A stretch of 64,000 bases of DNA from Burkholderiales bacterium RIFOXYD12_FULL_59_19 (GTDB lineage Bacteria > Pseudomonadota > Gammaproteobacteria > Burkholderiales > Burkholderiaceae_C). The position numbers and the translations under genes were made by a program. The stretch lies in assembly GCA_001771065.1 (NCBI GenBank), contig MESQ01000004.1:1-64000 (forward strand), written 5' to 3'. Of this stretch, positions 17,888 to 26,482 are shown one piece after another. The first letter of the stretch is position 1, and each line of letters starts with the position of its first letter. Below the pieces are notes generated by a model. That model saw nothing but the letters and a program-made list of their open reading frames with translations. It ran no database searches and was not told the origin of the DNA.

Positions 17888-18931
17888 ATGTTGAAACAAA
17901 CCTCCCCGTTTGACGGGACCTGCCAGATCGTGATTACCGGCGGCGCCGGATTTTTGGGCGTGCGTCTGGCGCGTGCCTTGCTGGCTCAGGGCAAGCTGTC
18001 GCTGGCCGGGGCTGCGCCGGTTGATATCGGTCGTATCACGCTGGTTGACCGCGCGCCCCCACCAACTGATCTGTTGGCCGACTCTCGTGTGAGCGCCCTG
18101 ATCGGCGACCTGAATGCCCTGCTGGAGGCCCAAGACGCGGCAACGCCGGTCGTGACGGCTCAGACATCCGTTGTCTTTCACTTGGCGGCAGCGGTCAGTG
18201 GTGAATGTGAAGCTGATTTTGATCTTGGCATGCGCAGCAACTTTGCCGCCACGCTGTCCCTGCTGCAGGCCTGTCGCGCCCTGAAGACCCAACCGATCGT
18301 GGTGTTTGCCAGCTCGCTGGCGGTGTTTGGCGACGCACCCGGGGTACCGCTGCCGCCGGTGATCGAGGACACCACCCTGCCGACACCGCAAAGCAGTTAT
18401 GGCATCCAGAAATTCATTGGTGAACAACTGATGGCGGACTTCAGCCGCAAAGCTTTCATTCAGGGGCGCAGCGTGCGTCTGATGACCGTGAGTGTGCGCC
18501 CCGGCAAGCCCAATGGCGCGGCGTCTAGTTTTTTGAGCGGCATGTTGCGCGAGCCGTTGGCGGGTGTTCGCGCCATCTGCCCGGTTCCGGCCGACACCCC
18601 GGTCGCCTTGTCGTCGCCAGTACGCACCATTGCCGGCCTGATCGGTGCCGCGCAGGCCAGCGCGCAGGTTTGGGGGCCGCGCACGGCCCTGACCTTGCCG
18701 GCTCTGACCACCACGCCGGCCCAGATGGCGGCTGCGCTGGCGCAGGTGGCCGGGCCTGCGGTGGCGGCGCTGATCGACTGGGCACCCGACGCCGCCATTC
18801 ACAACATCGTCAAGACCTGGCCCGCACGTATCAACGCCAGGCGCGCGGCCGGTCTGGGTCTGTTGCCAGACAGCAGTTTTGAAGAAATTATCAGGGAATA
18901 CATTAGGGAAAACACTGATGCCATCAAGTAA
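17888..18931 (+). CDS. denD: D-erythronate dehydrogenase (NAD-dependent epimerase/dehydratase family)
   Basis: 347 residues, extended-SDR fold. NAD-binding GGAGFLG at 18-24 and catalytic Tyr171/Lys175 (SSYGIQK) with Ser near 142. The SVRPGKPNGAASSFLSGMLREPLAG segment is characteristic of the D-erythronate dehydrogenase group described in tetronate pathways, which oxidises D-erythronate to 2-oxo-tetronate. The start at 17888 has CTGGAG upstream; an in-frame ATG at 17852 lies inside the preceding gene and is unlikely. It sits between the pentonate genes and the transporter, while the enzymes that use its product (OtnI, OtnK, OtnC) lie downstream in the same train. Confidence 0.8.
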   Translation: MLKQTSPFDGTCQIVITGGAGFLGVRLARALLAQGKLSLAGAAPVDIGRITLVDRAPPPTDLLADSRVSALIGDLNALLEAQDAATPVVTAQTSVVFHLAAAVSGECEADFDLGMRSNFAATLSLLQACRALKTQPIVVFASSLAVFGDAPGVPLPPVIEDTTLPTPQSSYGIQKFIGEQLMADFSRKAFIQGRSVRLMTVSVRPGKPNGAASSFLSGMLREPLAGVRAICPVPADTPVALSSPVRTIAGLIGAAQASAQVWGPRTALTLPALTTTPAQMAAALAQVAGPAVAALIDWAPDAAIHNIVKTWPARINARRAAGLGLLPDSSFEEIIREYIRENTDAIK

Positions 18932-19003
18932 GTAACAAGGAGACAATCAAATTTGTCATACAACTTTTCGGTCGTTTATTTTTTTACATTCAGGAGACAT
19001 CGC

Positions 19004-19975
19004 ATGAAATTGAGCAAATTGTTTATTGGCCTTTCCCTCGCTGTGGGTCTGGTGACCACGGCTGCCGCCCAGACCAACATGAAGATCAACATTGCCATCG
19101 CCCAGAATTCGCATCAGGGTGTGGCGATTGATACCTTTGCCAAAGAAGTTGAAAAAGGCACTGCAGGCCGTTACAAGATTCAAACCTTTTACAACGCGTC
19201 GCTGGGCAGCGAGCGCGAGTCCATCGAGTCGGTTCAATTGGGTACCCAGGAGCTGACCTTCACCTCCACTGGCCCGGTGCCGAACTTTGTGCCAGAAGCC
19301 AAGATTCTGGACATTCCGTTCCTGTTTCGCGACAAGGGTCATGCTCGCCGGGTGCTCGATGGCCCCATTGGCCAGGAAATGCTGACCAAGTTTGACTCCA
19401 AAGGCTTCAAGGCACTGGCGTGGGGTGAAAACGGCATGCGCAACGTGACCAACAACAAGCGCCCCGTCAATACGCCTGATGACCTGAAAGGCCTGAAGCT
19501 GCGCACCATGGAAAACCCGGTGCACGTGGCCGCCTACAAAGGCCTGGGCATTGTGACCACGCCAATGGCCATGGCTGAAGTGTTTACCGCGTTGCAGCAG
19601 GGTACCGTTGACGGCCAGGAGAACCCGCTGTCGGTGATCATGGCGGCCAAGCTCGACCAGGTGCAAAAACACGTGTCACTCACCGGTCACGTGTATTCGC
19701 CCGCCATCTTCCTGATGAACAAGGCAAGCTTTGACAAGCTCACGCCAGCTGATCAGAAAGTATTTCTGGAAGCGGCCAAGACGGCTGTCAAGGTCAACCG
19801 TGACCGCGTTGATGCCGACGATGCCATGGGTGTGACCTACCTGCGTGGCAAGGGCATGAACGTGGTGGAGACGCTGGATAAGTCCAAATTTGTCGCGACC
19901 CTGGCACCGGTGTACGCCGAGTTCGAGAAGCAGTTTGGCAAAGCCAATATGGACAAGATCCGCAACACCAAGTAA
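19004..19975 (+). CDS. TRAP transporter solute-binding protein, DctP family
   Basis: 323 residues. Signal peptide 1-22 (TTAAA-QT), so periplasmic. Conserved DctP features: Arg146 (ENGMRNVTN), Arg167 in LKGLKLRT, which in the family forms the salt bridge with the ligand carboxylate, and VDGQENP near 207. AGGAGACATCGC precedes the ATG at 19004. It binds an organic acid, here most likely an aldonate (tetronate or pentonate), and passes it to the Q/M membrane pair encoded next. A strong hairpin terminator directly after the gene probably makes it the most abundant product of the train. Confidence 0.9.
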   Translation: MKLSKLFIGLSLAVGLVTTAAAQTNMKINIAIAQNSHQGVAIDTFAKEVEKGTAGRYKIQTFYNASLGSERESIESVQLGTQELTFTSTGPVPNFVPEAKILDIPFLFRDKGHARRVLDGPIGQEMLTKFDSKGFKALAWGENGMRNVTNNKRPVNTPDDLKGLKLRTMENPVHVAAYKGLGIVTTPMAMAEVFTALQQGTVDGQENPLSVIMAAKLDQVQKHVSLTGHVYSPAIFLMNKASFDKLTPADQKVFLEAAKTAVKVNRDRVDADDAMGVTYLRGKGMNVVETLDKSKFVATLAPVYAEFEKQFGKANMDKIRNTK

Positions 19976-19992
19976 TCAACTCTTGAGCACTT

Positions 19993-20030
19993 GAGCGCCC
20001 GACTGTGATCCACTTTCGGGCGCTCTTTTT
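19993..20030 (+). terminator. Intrinsic terminator/attenuator between dctP and dctQ genes
   Basis: GAGCGCCCGA (19993-20002), a 13-base loop, and TCGGGCGCTC (20016-20025) form a perfect 10-bp G+C-rich stem followed by TTTTT. It stands 18 bp after the solute-binding gene and 27 bp before the small membrane subunit gene on the same strand. It probably terminates part of the transcripts, giving more binding protein than permease. Confidence 0.85.
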
Positions 20031-20056
20031 GATTTCCATGTCAGGCGGAGAACGCG

Positions 20057-20551
20057 ATGAGAGATAAATTTTTGCGGCTGGAGCACTGGACCAGCCGCAT
20101 TGCCCTGGTCACGGCCTGTGCCATGCTGCTGGCGGCTGCGAGTCTGGGCATGTTCCAGATCATCACCCGTTTTGTGCTGGAAACCCCGGCCGAGTGGACT
20201 GAAGTGCTGATTCGCTTCAGCCTGATCTGGATGGTCTTTCTGGGTGTGCCCATGGCATTCAGGCAGGGTGCCATGGTCAGTGTGGATGTGTTGTACCGCT
20301 GGAGTCCGGCGCGCCTGCGCCGCTTTCTCGACTGGGTGGTTTGCCTGGCGGCACTCACGCTGATCTTCATCATCATCTGGTGGGGTTGGGACTACGCCCA
20401 GCGCGGCAAGGTGCAAACCATGGCCGGGCTTGAGGAGTTGACGATGTTCTGGGCTTACCTGGCCATGCCGGTGGGCGGTGTTTTCAGTGTCATCGGCATT
20501 ATTGGAAATCTGCTGGATCCCCAGCGCCTTGAACTGGAGACCGCACAATGA
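20057..20551 (+). CDS. TRAP transporter small membrane subunit, DctQ family
   Basis: 164 residues with four predicted membrane helices (about 17-37, 50-70 with TEVLIRFSLIWMVFLG, 93-113 and 130-152). The conserved E-T-PAEWTEVLIRF and MAFRQGAMVSVD segments are typical of DctQ. It sits in the inner membrane with the DctM subunit and is needed for Na+-driven uptake. GGCGGAGAACGCG precedes the start. Its stop overlaps the DctM start by 4 bp (ATGA). Confidence 0.9.
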   Translation: MRDKFLRLEHWTSRIALVTACAMLLAAASLGMFQIITRFVLETPAEWTEVLIRFSLIWMVFLGVPMAFRQGAMVSVDVLYRWSPARLRRFLDWVVCLAALTLIFIIIWWGWDYAQRGKVQTMAGLEELTMFWAYLAMPVGGVFSVIGIIGNLLDPQRLELETAQ

Positions 20552-21825
20552 CCACCGTCATGCTAATTACCATGGTGCTGTGCTTTGCACTCACCGTGTC
20601 GGTGGCTGTTTCGATTGGCTTGGCCGCTATTTTGGGCATCCAGGTGGCCGAGCTCAATATGCTCATTTCGGTCAAGGAGATGTTCAACGCCATCAACCGG
20701 TTCCCGCTGGCGGCGATTCCCTTCTTTATTTTGGCCGGCAACATCATGGAAACCGGTGGCATTTCGCGCCGCCTGGTCGACTTTGCCAAGAGCCTTGTGG
20801 GTGGCGTGCAGGGCGGCCTGCCCATGACCTGTGTGTTGACCTGCATGATCTTTGCCTCGGTCTCGGGCTCCTCGGTGGCCACCACCTTTGCCATCGGCAC
20901 CATCTTGATCCCGGCGCTGATGAAGCACGGCTACCCTAACACCTGGGCCGCTTCGCTGCAGGCCACCAGTGCCGAGCTGGGTGTGGTCATTCCCCCGTCG
21001 ATTCCGCTGATTCTCTACGGTGTGAGCGCCGAAGTCTCGATTGGCGAACTGTTCATCGCAGGTTTTGGTCCGGGCCTATTCATTAGCGGCGCGCTGATGC
21101 TGTTTGTCTGGGGCTATTGCAAGTACAAGGGCTGGGGCAAGTGTGATGGTGATGGCCGCCTGTCGGTGGGCAAAGCCACCTGGAAAGCCGGCTGGGCGCT
21201 GCTGATGCCAGTGATTATTCTGGGGGGTATCTATGGCGGTGTCTTCACCCCGACCGAGGCCTCTGCGGTGGCGGTGTTCTACGCTCTGATCGTGGGTTTG
21301 GTGATCTACCGCGAGATCAAGCTGCCCGACCTGTACACCATCTTGCGCAAATCGGTGTTGTCATCGGCGGTGATCATGTTCATCATTGCCAATGCCGGAC
21401 TGTTTGCATTTTTGATCACGCGGGCGGGTGTACCCGAGGCGATCGGCATCTGGTTGCAGGACGTTCTTAAATCCCCTGCCTACTTTCTGCTGGGCGTCAA
21501 TGCTGCCTTGTTTTTTATTGGCATGTTCATCGAGACCGGCGCGGCTATCATTGTGTTGGCCCCGATTCTGGCGCCGGTGGCGATGCACTTTGGTATTGAT
21601 CCGGTGCACTTTGGCCTGATCATGGTGGTGAATTTGGCGCTGGGCATGATCACCCCGCCATTTGGCGTGAATCTGTTTGCCGCTTGCACGGTGGCGCGTA
21701 TTTCGCTGGACCGCATGGTGAAGGACCTGGTCCCGTTTGTGCTGGTGGTGCTGGCCTGCCTGATGGTCATCTCCTACGTGCCGGCGCTGTCGCTCACGCT
21801 GCGCGATCTGGCCTATGCCCGCTAA
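20548..21825 (+). CDS. TRAP transporter large membrane subunit, DctM family
   Basis: 425 residues, 11-12 hydrophobic helices. Typical DctM segments are present: IPFFILAGNIMETGGISRRLVDF near 65, SGSSVATTFAIG near 110, VIPPSIPLILYG near 150 and GMITPPFGVNLF near 370. This is the ion-coupled transport channel of the tripartite transporter. It is translationally coupled to DctQ, and the FadR-type regulator gene follows after 21 bp. Full length, no anomalies. Confidence 0.92.
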   Translation: MTTVMLITMVLCFALTVSVAVSIGLAAILGIQVAELNMLISVKEMFNAINRFPLAAIPFFILAGNIMETGGISRRLVDFAKSLVGGVQGGLPMTCVLTCMIFASVSGSSVATTFAIGTILIPALMKHGYPNTWAASLQATSAELGVVIPPSIPLILYGVSAEVSIGELFIAGFGPGLFISGALMLFVWGYCKYKGWGKCDGDGRLSVGKATWKAGWALLMPVIILGGIYGGVFTPTEASAVAVFYALIVGLVIYREIKLPDLYTILRKSVLSSAVIMFIIANAGLFAFLITRAGVPEAIGIWLQDVLKSPAYFLLGVNAALFFIGMFIETGAAIIVLAPILAPVAMHFGIDPVHFGLIMVVNLALGMITPPFGVNLFAACTVARISLDRMVKDLVPFVLVVLACLMVISYVPALSLTLRDLAYAR

Positions 21826-21846
21826 CGCCACTTGACACGCCAGACC

Positions 21847-22623
21847 ATGCCAGCGCCCTTTAAACCCGCGATTCCCGGTGCCTACCTGTCGGACCAGGTG
21901 GCTGATGTGATGGCGACCAGGATTCGGGCGGGCCGCCTGGTCGCTGGTGACAAGCTGCCCACAGAAGCCAGCTTGGTGGATCAGTTCTCGGTCAGCCGCA
22001 CCGTGGTGCGGGAGGCCCTCTCGAGGCTCAAGTCGCTTGGCCTGGTCGAGTCACGCCAGGGCAGCGGTGTCTTTGTCAAGGAGGTCGGTTTTCCTCCGCT
22101 GAACTTTGACGCCAAATCGGTGGCGTCGCGGCAAGCCGTGATCCAGATGGTCGAAGTTCGGCGTGCGCTGGAAGCCGAGGTAGCGGCGTTGGCCGCACAA
22201 CGCCGCACCAAGGCCGACATCAAACACATTCACCAGTCGATTGCCGAATTGGACCAGGCCGTGCTGGCCGGGGGTGACGGCGTCCTTGAGGACGTGCAAT
22301 ACCACCTGGCCATTGCCGAGGCCGCACGCAACCCGTTTCTGCTGGGCACCCTGCAATACCTGAGTCAGTTTTTACAGGGTGCTACCCGCGTGACCCGCGC
22401 CAATGAAGCCCGACGTGACGATTTTGTCCGTCAGGTGCGCGATGAACATGCCGTCATTTACCAAGCCATCAAGGCCGGAGACACTGAAGCCGCGCGCAAG
22501 GCTGCGGGCGCGCACATGGACAACGCCATTGTGCGTATTGAGCAAGCCGACCCGGTCTTTTGGCAACAAACAGGGGATGAGCTGGCGAGCACGCTGGTGC
22601 ATGGCTTGCCCGCATCGTCTTGA
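21847..22623 (+). CDS. GntR/FadR-subfamily transcriptional regulator
   Basis: 258 residues. N-terminal winged HTH (about 15-78, with KLPTEASLVDQFSVSRTVVREALSRLKSLGLVESRQGSGVFV) and a C-terminal all-helical FCD effector domain containing metal-type positions (Asp in VEDVQYHLAIAEAA, His pair further on). Such regulators usually repress the adjacent sugar-acid operon until a hydroxy or keto acid binds. It lies inside the gene train between transporter and LtnD, so it is likely to control the tetronate half. The ATG at 21847 is chosen over the TTG at 21832; neither has a strong ribosome site. Confidence 0.85.
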   Translation: MPAPFKPAIPGAYLSDQVADVMATRIRAGRLVAGDKLPTEASLVDQFSVSRTVVREALSRLKSLGLVESRQGSGVFVKEVGFPPLNFDAKSVASRQAVIQMVEVRRALEAEVAALAAQRRTKADIKHIHQSIAELDQAVLAGGDGVLEDVQYHLAIAEAARNPFLLGTLQYLSQFLQGATRVTRANEARRDDFVRQVRDEHAVIYQAIKAGDTEAARKAAGAHMDNAIVRIEQADPVFWQQTGDELASTLVHGLPASS

Positions 22624-22650
22624 TTCATTGGAAGGAACAGGAGTAAATCA

Positions 22651-23541
22651 ATGGAAACTAATGTCGGATTAATTGGCCTCGGTGCCATGGGCAGCGGCAT
22701 GGCGGGCTCCTTGCGCCGCCATGGCTGCAAGGTCCATGTGTTTGATGTGCGTGCAGAGGTGGCGCAAGCCTTTGTTGCGCAGGGTGGCGTGGCCTGTGGA
22801 TCGCCCGCCGAACTCGCAGCACACTGCAAGGTGATTGTGTCGGTGGTGGTCAACGCTGCCCAGACCGAGGCGGTGTTGTTTGGCGACCAGGGCTGCGCCG
22901 CCGCCATGCCGCCCGGCAGTGTGTTTGTGATGTGTTCCACGGTCGACCCGAACTGGTCCATCGCCTTGGAGGCACGCCTGGCCAAGCTCGGCATTCTTTA
23001 TGTCGATGCGCCCATTTCGGGCGGCGCCGCCAAGGCTGCTAGTGGCCAGATGACCATGATGACCGCTGCCACGCCCGAGGCCTACGCGGCTGTCGGTCCC
23101 TTGCTCGATGCCATGGCCAGCAATGTCTACCGCCTGGGCGACAAGGCCGGCGCGGGCAGCAAGGTCAAGATCATCAACCAGTTGCTTGCCGGCGTGCATA
23201 TCGCGGCAGCGGCCGAGGCCATGGCCCTGGGTTTGCGTGAAGGGGTGGATGCCGCCGCCCTGTACGACGTGATCACCCACAGTGCGGGCAACAGCTGGAT
23301 GTTCGAGAACCGCATGGCGCATGTGCTGGCCGGCGACTACACACCCTTGTCGGCGGTCGACATTTTTGTGAAGGATCTCGGGCTGGTGCTGGATGTGGCG
23401 CGCGCCACCAAGTTCCCGTTACCACTCTCCAGCACCGCGCACCAGATGTTCATGCAGGCGTCTACCTCGGGTTTTGCGCGCGAAGACGACAGTGCCGTCA
23501 TCAAGATATTTCCTGGCATTGAGTTGCCCAAGAAGTTATGA
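22651..23541 (+). CDS. ltnD: L-threonate dehydrogenase (beta-hydroxyacid dehydrogenase family)
   Basis: 296 residues. N-terminal Rossmann motif GLGAMGSGMA (9-18); substrate motif DAPISGGAAKAASGQMT near 119-135; catalytic Lys173 in GSKVKIINQLL. This family member oxidises L-threonate to 2-oxo-tetronate with NAD+. The assignment over other hydroxyacid dehydrogenases rests on immediate linkage to OtnK, OtnC and OtnI. The start has GGAACAGGAG about 8 bases upstream. It overlaps otnK by 4 bp. Confidence 0.85.
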   Translation: METNVGLIGLGAMGSGMAGSLRRHGCKVHVFDVRAEVAQAFVAQGGVACGSPAELAAHCKVIVSVVVNAAQTEAVLFGDQGCAAAMPPGSVFVMCSTVDPNWSIALEARLAKLGILYVDAPISGGAAKAASGQMTMMTAATPEAYAAVGPLLDAMASNVYRLGDKAGAGSKVKIINQLLAGVHIAAAAEAMALGLREGVDAAALYDVITHSAGNSWMFENRMAHVLAGDYTPLSAVDIFVKDLGLVLDVARATKFPLPLSSTAHQMFMQASTSGFAREDDSAVIKIFPGIELPKKL

Positions 23542-24830
23542 AAAAAATTGTTTTAGGTTGTATTGCCGACGACTTCACCGGCGCCACTGACCTGGCCAAC
23601 AACCTGGTGCGTGCCGGCATGCGTGTGGTGCAAGCCATGGGGGTACCAAGCCAGCCGCTCGACGCAGAAGCTGATGCAGTGGTGGTGGCACTCAAATCGC
23701 GCACCGTGCCGGTGGCTGATGCAGTGCAGGAATCACTGGCGGCATTACGCTGGCTGCAGGACCAGGGTGCGCAGCAGATTTACTTCAAATATTGTTCGAC
23801 CTTTGACAGCACGGCACAGGGCAACATTGGCCCGGTCACAGAAGCCCTGATGGACGCCCTGGCCGACCAGCCGGGCGCCGACTTCAGCATTGCCACGCCA
23901 GCCTTTCCTGACAATGGCCGTACCGTGTTCAAGGGGCATCTGTTTGTGGGTGACGTCTTGCTCAACGAGAGCGGCATGCAAAATCACCCGTTGACACCCA
24001 TGACGGACGCCAACCTGGTGCGTGTGTTACAAGCCCAATGCCGCCGCAAGGTCGGCTTGATCGACTACAAGGTCGTGGCACAGGGGCCGGACGCCATTCG
24101 CACCCGCATCGACCAGTTGCGTGCTGACGGTGTCGGCCTGGCGGTGGTGGATGCTATTTCCAACGACGACCTGATGCGCCTCGGGCCAGCGCTCAAAGGC
24201 CTGTCGCTGGTCACCGCAGGTTCCGGCGTGGCCATCGGTCTGCCGGTCAATTTTGGTATTGCGCCAAGCAACACCGCCAGCGCTTTGCCGCCACCCACCG
24301 GGTTGCAGGCAGTGGTGTCGGGCAGTTGTTCACTGGCGACCAATCGGCAGGTGGCCGCCTTTATTGAGGTAGGTCGTCCAGCACTGGCCATCGACCCGCT
24401 ACAGCTGGCCGCCAGTGGGGGAAGTACAACTACCGTGACGCAAGCACTGGCCTGGGCAAAAGAGCTGTTGGCCCAGGGGCCGGTGCTGATTTATTCGTCA
24501 GCGGAACCGAGTGCAGTCAAAGCCGTTCAGGCCCAGCTCGGTGTGCAGGCAGCAGGCGATTTGGTGGAACACACCCTGGCCGCCATCGCTCGCGGACTGG
24601 TGGGCCTGGGCGTGCGCCAACTGGTGGTGGCCGGTGGTGAAACCTCAGGTGCCTGCGTGCAGGCGCTGGGCATCAGTCAGATGAAAATCGGCCCCCAAAT
24701 TGACCCCGGTGTGCCCTGGTGCCATGCCCAAAGTGACGCAGCCCCCAACGGTGGTCTGCACCTGACCCTGAAGTCCGGCAACTTTGGTACTGATGACTTT
24801 TTCAGCAAATCTTTCGGTTGTTTGAAATGA
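23538..24830 (+). CDS. otnK: 3-oxo-tetronate kinase (four-carbon acid sugar kinase family)
   Basis: 430 residues. Two-domain DUF1537-type kinase: N-terminal ADDFTGATD (10-18) and the YFKYCSTFDST segment near 80 define the substrate domain; the C-terminal nucleotide-binding domain has VSGSCSLATNRQ near 256 and VAGGETSGACVQALGI near 357. It phosphorylates 3-oxo-tetronate to the 4-phosphate, the substrate of the next enzyme. Its ATG overlaps the ltnD stop. A 124-bp gap carrying a palindromic repeat follows before otnC. Confidence 0.88.
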   Translation: MKKIVLGCIADDFTGATDLANNLVRAGMRVVQAMGVPSQPLDAEADAVVVALKSRTVPVADAVQESLAALRWLQDQGAQQIYFKYCSTFDSTAQGNIGPVTEALMDALADQPGADFSIATPAFPDNGRTVFKGHLFVGDVLLNESGMQNHPLTPMTDANLVRVLQAQCRRKVGLIDYKVVAQGPDAIRTRIDQLRADGVGLAVVDAISNDDLMRLGPALKGLSLVTAGSGVAIGLPVNFGIAPSNTASALPPPTGLQAVVSGSCSLATNRQVAAFIEVGRPALAIDPLQLAASGGSTTTVTQALAWAKELLAQGPVLIYSSAEPSAVKAVQAQLGVQAAGDLVEHTLAAIARGLVGLGVRQLVVAGGETSGACVQALGISQMKIGPQIDPGVPWCHAQSDAAPNGGLHLTLKSGNFGTDDFFSKSFGCLK

Positions 24831-24850
24831 TGCCCAAACAGATGGCGCGA

Positions 24851-24926
24851 GCGCAGTGGCTGGCTTTGGTGGCTGACGATTTCTGGTACCCCAGTAGAGG
24901 CAAGCCGCCAAAGACTGCCGCTGCGC
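24851..24926 (+). repeat. Palindromic repeat with conserved loop, copy A
   Basis: Arms of about 24 bp (GCGCAGTGGCTGGCTTTGG... and its imperfect inverse ending CTGCGC) enclose the loop sequence CGATTTCTGGTACCCCAGTA-GAGG (near 24876-24899). The loop itself holds a small hairpin CTGG-TACC-CCAG. Copy B (37799-37870, opposite orientation) shares both stem and loop; copy C (37951-38018) shares the loop but has a different stem. It lies in the otnK-otnC gap and contains no gene. Confidence 0.75.
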
Positions 24927-24954
24927 GGGTTCAACCCAAGGCGCAGCACAGACC

Positions 24955-25638
24955 ATGACCGAACAAGAAGCCCGTGAAGAAATCTGCCGCATCGGCCGCA
25001 GCCTGTTCGAGCGCGGCTACGTGCATGCCACCGCCGGCAACATCAGTGTGCGCCTGGATGAATCGGAGGGCGGCGGCTTCCTGATTACTCCCACCGACGT
25101 CTGCCTGGGTTACCTGGTGCCCGCAAGGCTGGCACGGCTCAATGCCCAGGCCCAGCAGCTCAGTGGTGACAAAGCCAGCAAAACCATTGCGCTTCACAGC
25201 CAGATTTACCGGGCTGCCTGCGCCTTTGATGCCCAGACGCGTAGCATCATCCACACCCACAGCACCCACTGTGTGGCATTGACGCTGCGTGCTCAAACAC
25301 CCGAATCAGTTGAGTTGTTGCCTGCCCTCACGCCCTATTTTGTGATGAAGGTCGGCCATGTGCCCATCATCCGCTACCACCGTCCCGGTGACCCGCAGGC
25401 GGCGCACCTGGTAGCCCACACCATCACCCGTTACGGTGAAGCCGACAAGCCGATCCGTGCGGTCATGCTGGCGCGCCTGGGCCCCAACGTCTGGCACGAC
25501 TCGCCTGCCGCTGCCATGGCGACCCTGGAAGAACTTGAAGAAACCGCCCGGCTGATGTGCCTGAGCGCCAACGTGCCCGAGCCATTGACCGACTTACAAA
25601 TCAACGAACTGCGCCAGACCTTCGGCGCCCGATGGTGA
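24955..25638 (+). CDS. otnC: 3-oxo-tetronate 4-phosphate decarboxylase (class II aldolase/adducin family)
   Basis: 227 residues. Class II aldolase fold; metal-binding His100 and His102 (IIHTHSTHC) with a further His expected near 160 (RYHRPG). The [11 protein letters not shown] segment (75-85) marks the phosphate/active-site loop. It decarboxylates 3-oxo-tetronate 4-phosphate to dihydroxyacetone phosphate and CO2. GCGCAGCACAGACC precedes the start. The stop overlaps or abuts the otnI start, depending on the chosen ATG. Confidence 0.85.
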   Translation: MTEQEAREEICRIGRSLFERGYVHATAGNISVRLDESEGGGFLITPTDVCLGYLVPARLARLNAQAQQLSGDKASKTIALHSQIYRAACAFDAQTRSIIHTHSTHCVALTLRAQTPESVELLPALTPYFVMKVGHVPIIRYHRPGDPQAAHLVAHTITRYGEADKPIRAVMLARLGPNVWHDSPAAAMATLEELEETARLMCLSANVPEPLTDLQINELRQTFGARW

Positions 25639-25643
25639 CCCCT

Positions 25644-26438
25644 ATGCCCAAATTTGCCGCCAATCTGTCCATGCTCTACCAGGAATACGCGTTTCTGGAC
25701 CGTTTTGAAGCCGCCGCCAAAGACGGCTTCAAGGCCGTGGAATACTTGTTCCCCTATGCGTTTGCCAAGGAAGACATTGCCGCGCGTCTCCAGGCCCATG
25801 ACCTGCAGCAGGTGCTGTTTAATGCCCCTCCGGGCGACTGGGGTGCAGGTGAGCGCGGGCTGGCCTGCCTGCCGGGTCGCGAGGAAGAGTTTCGCGCCGG
25901 CATGAGCAAGGCGCTGGATTACGCGGCCACGCTGCACTGCCCGCGCGTGCACGTCATGGCCGGCTTGCTGCCTGCTGGCGCCACGCATGAGTCGCTGTTC
26001 CCCACTTACATCGCCAACCTGCGCTGGGCCGCGCAAGCGGCTGCGCCACAGGGCATCGACGTGCTGATCGAACCCATCAACACGCGCGACATTCCCGGCT
26101 TTTACCTGAACCGCCAGGACGTGGCGCACGCCGTGCTGGCCGACGTGGGTGAGGCCAACCTCAAGGTGCAGATGGACCTGTACCACTGCCAGATCGTCGA
26201 GGGCGACCTGGCCATGAAGATTCGCAAGTACCTGGCCACCGGCAAGGTCGGCCATTTGCAAATTGCCGGGGTACCCCAGCGCCACGAGCCGGATCTGGGC
26301 GAAATCAATCACAGCTACCTGTTTGCGCTGCTCGATGAGCTGGGTTACGGTGGTTGGATCGGGTGCGAGTACCGTCCCGCCAACGCCCAGGCAGGTGGCA
26401 CGTCAGCCGGCCTGGGCTGGCTCAAGCCCTATCTATGA
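25644..26438 (+). CDS. otnI: 2-oxo-tetronate isomerase (hydroxypyruvate isomerase-like TIM barrel)
   Basis: 264 residues. AP-endonuclease-2-type TIM barrel of the Hyi/OtnI family, starting [21 protein letters not shown], a typical family N-terminus. Conserved segments include [16 protein letters not shown] (Glu metal ligand near 148), [27 protein letters not shown] and WIGCEYRP (Glu near 245). It interconverts 2-oxo- and 3-oxo-tetronate, linking the two dehydrogenases (DenD, LtnD) to OtnK. An ATG four codons upstream (25632), overlapping the otnC stop, is an alternative start. Confidence 0.85.
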   Translation: MPKFAANLSMLYQEYAFLDRFEAAAKDGFKAVEYLFPYAFAKEDIAARLQAHDLQQVLFNAPPGDWGAGERGLACLPGREEEFRAGMSKALDYAATLHCPRVHVMAGLLPAGATHESLFPTYIANLRWAAQAAAPQGIDVLIEPINTRDIPGFYLNRQDVAHAVLADVGEANLKVQMDLYHCQIVEGDLAMKIRKYLATGKVGHLQIAGVPQRHEPDLGEINHSYLFALLDELGYGGWIGCEYRPANAQAGGTSAGLGWLKPYL

Positions 26439-26482
26439 GCGCGCTGTCAGCGCAACCCCCCCATTACCCACAAGAGAAAACT

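Noticed and set aside
24851-24926. Integron attC site
   Set aside because: No GTTRRRY core sites at the ends, and conservation lies in the loop rather than at the ends; no integrase in the window.
24831-24954. Possible small gene between otnK and otnC
   Set aside because: The translation is that of the palindromic repeat, and similar text appears in the non-coding mutT-yacG gap.
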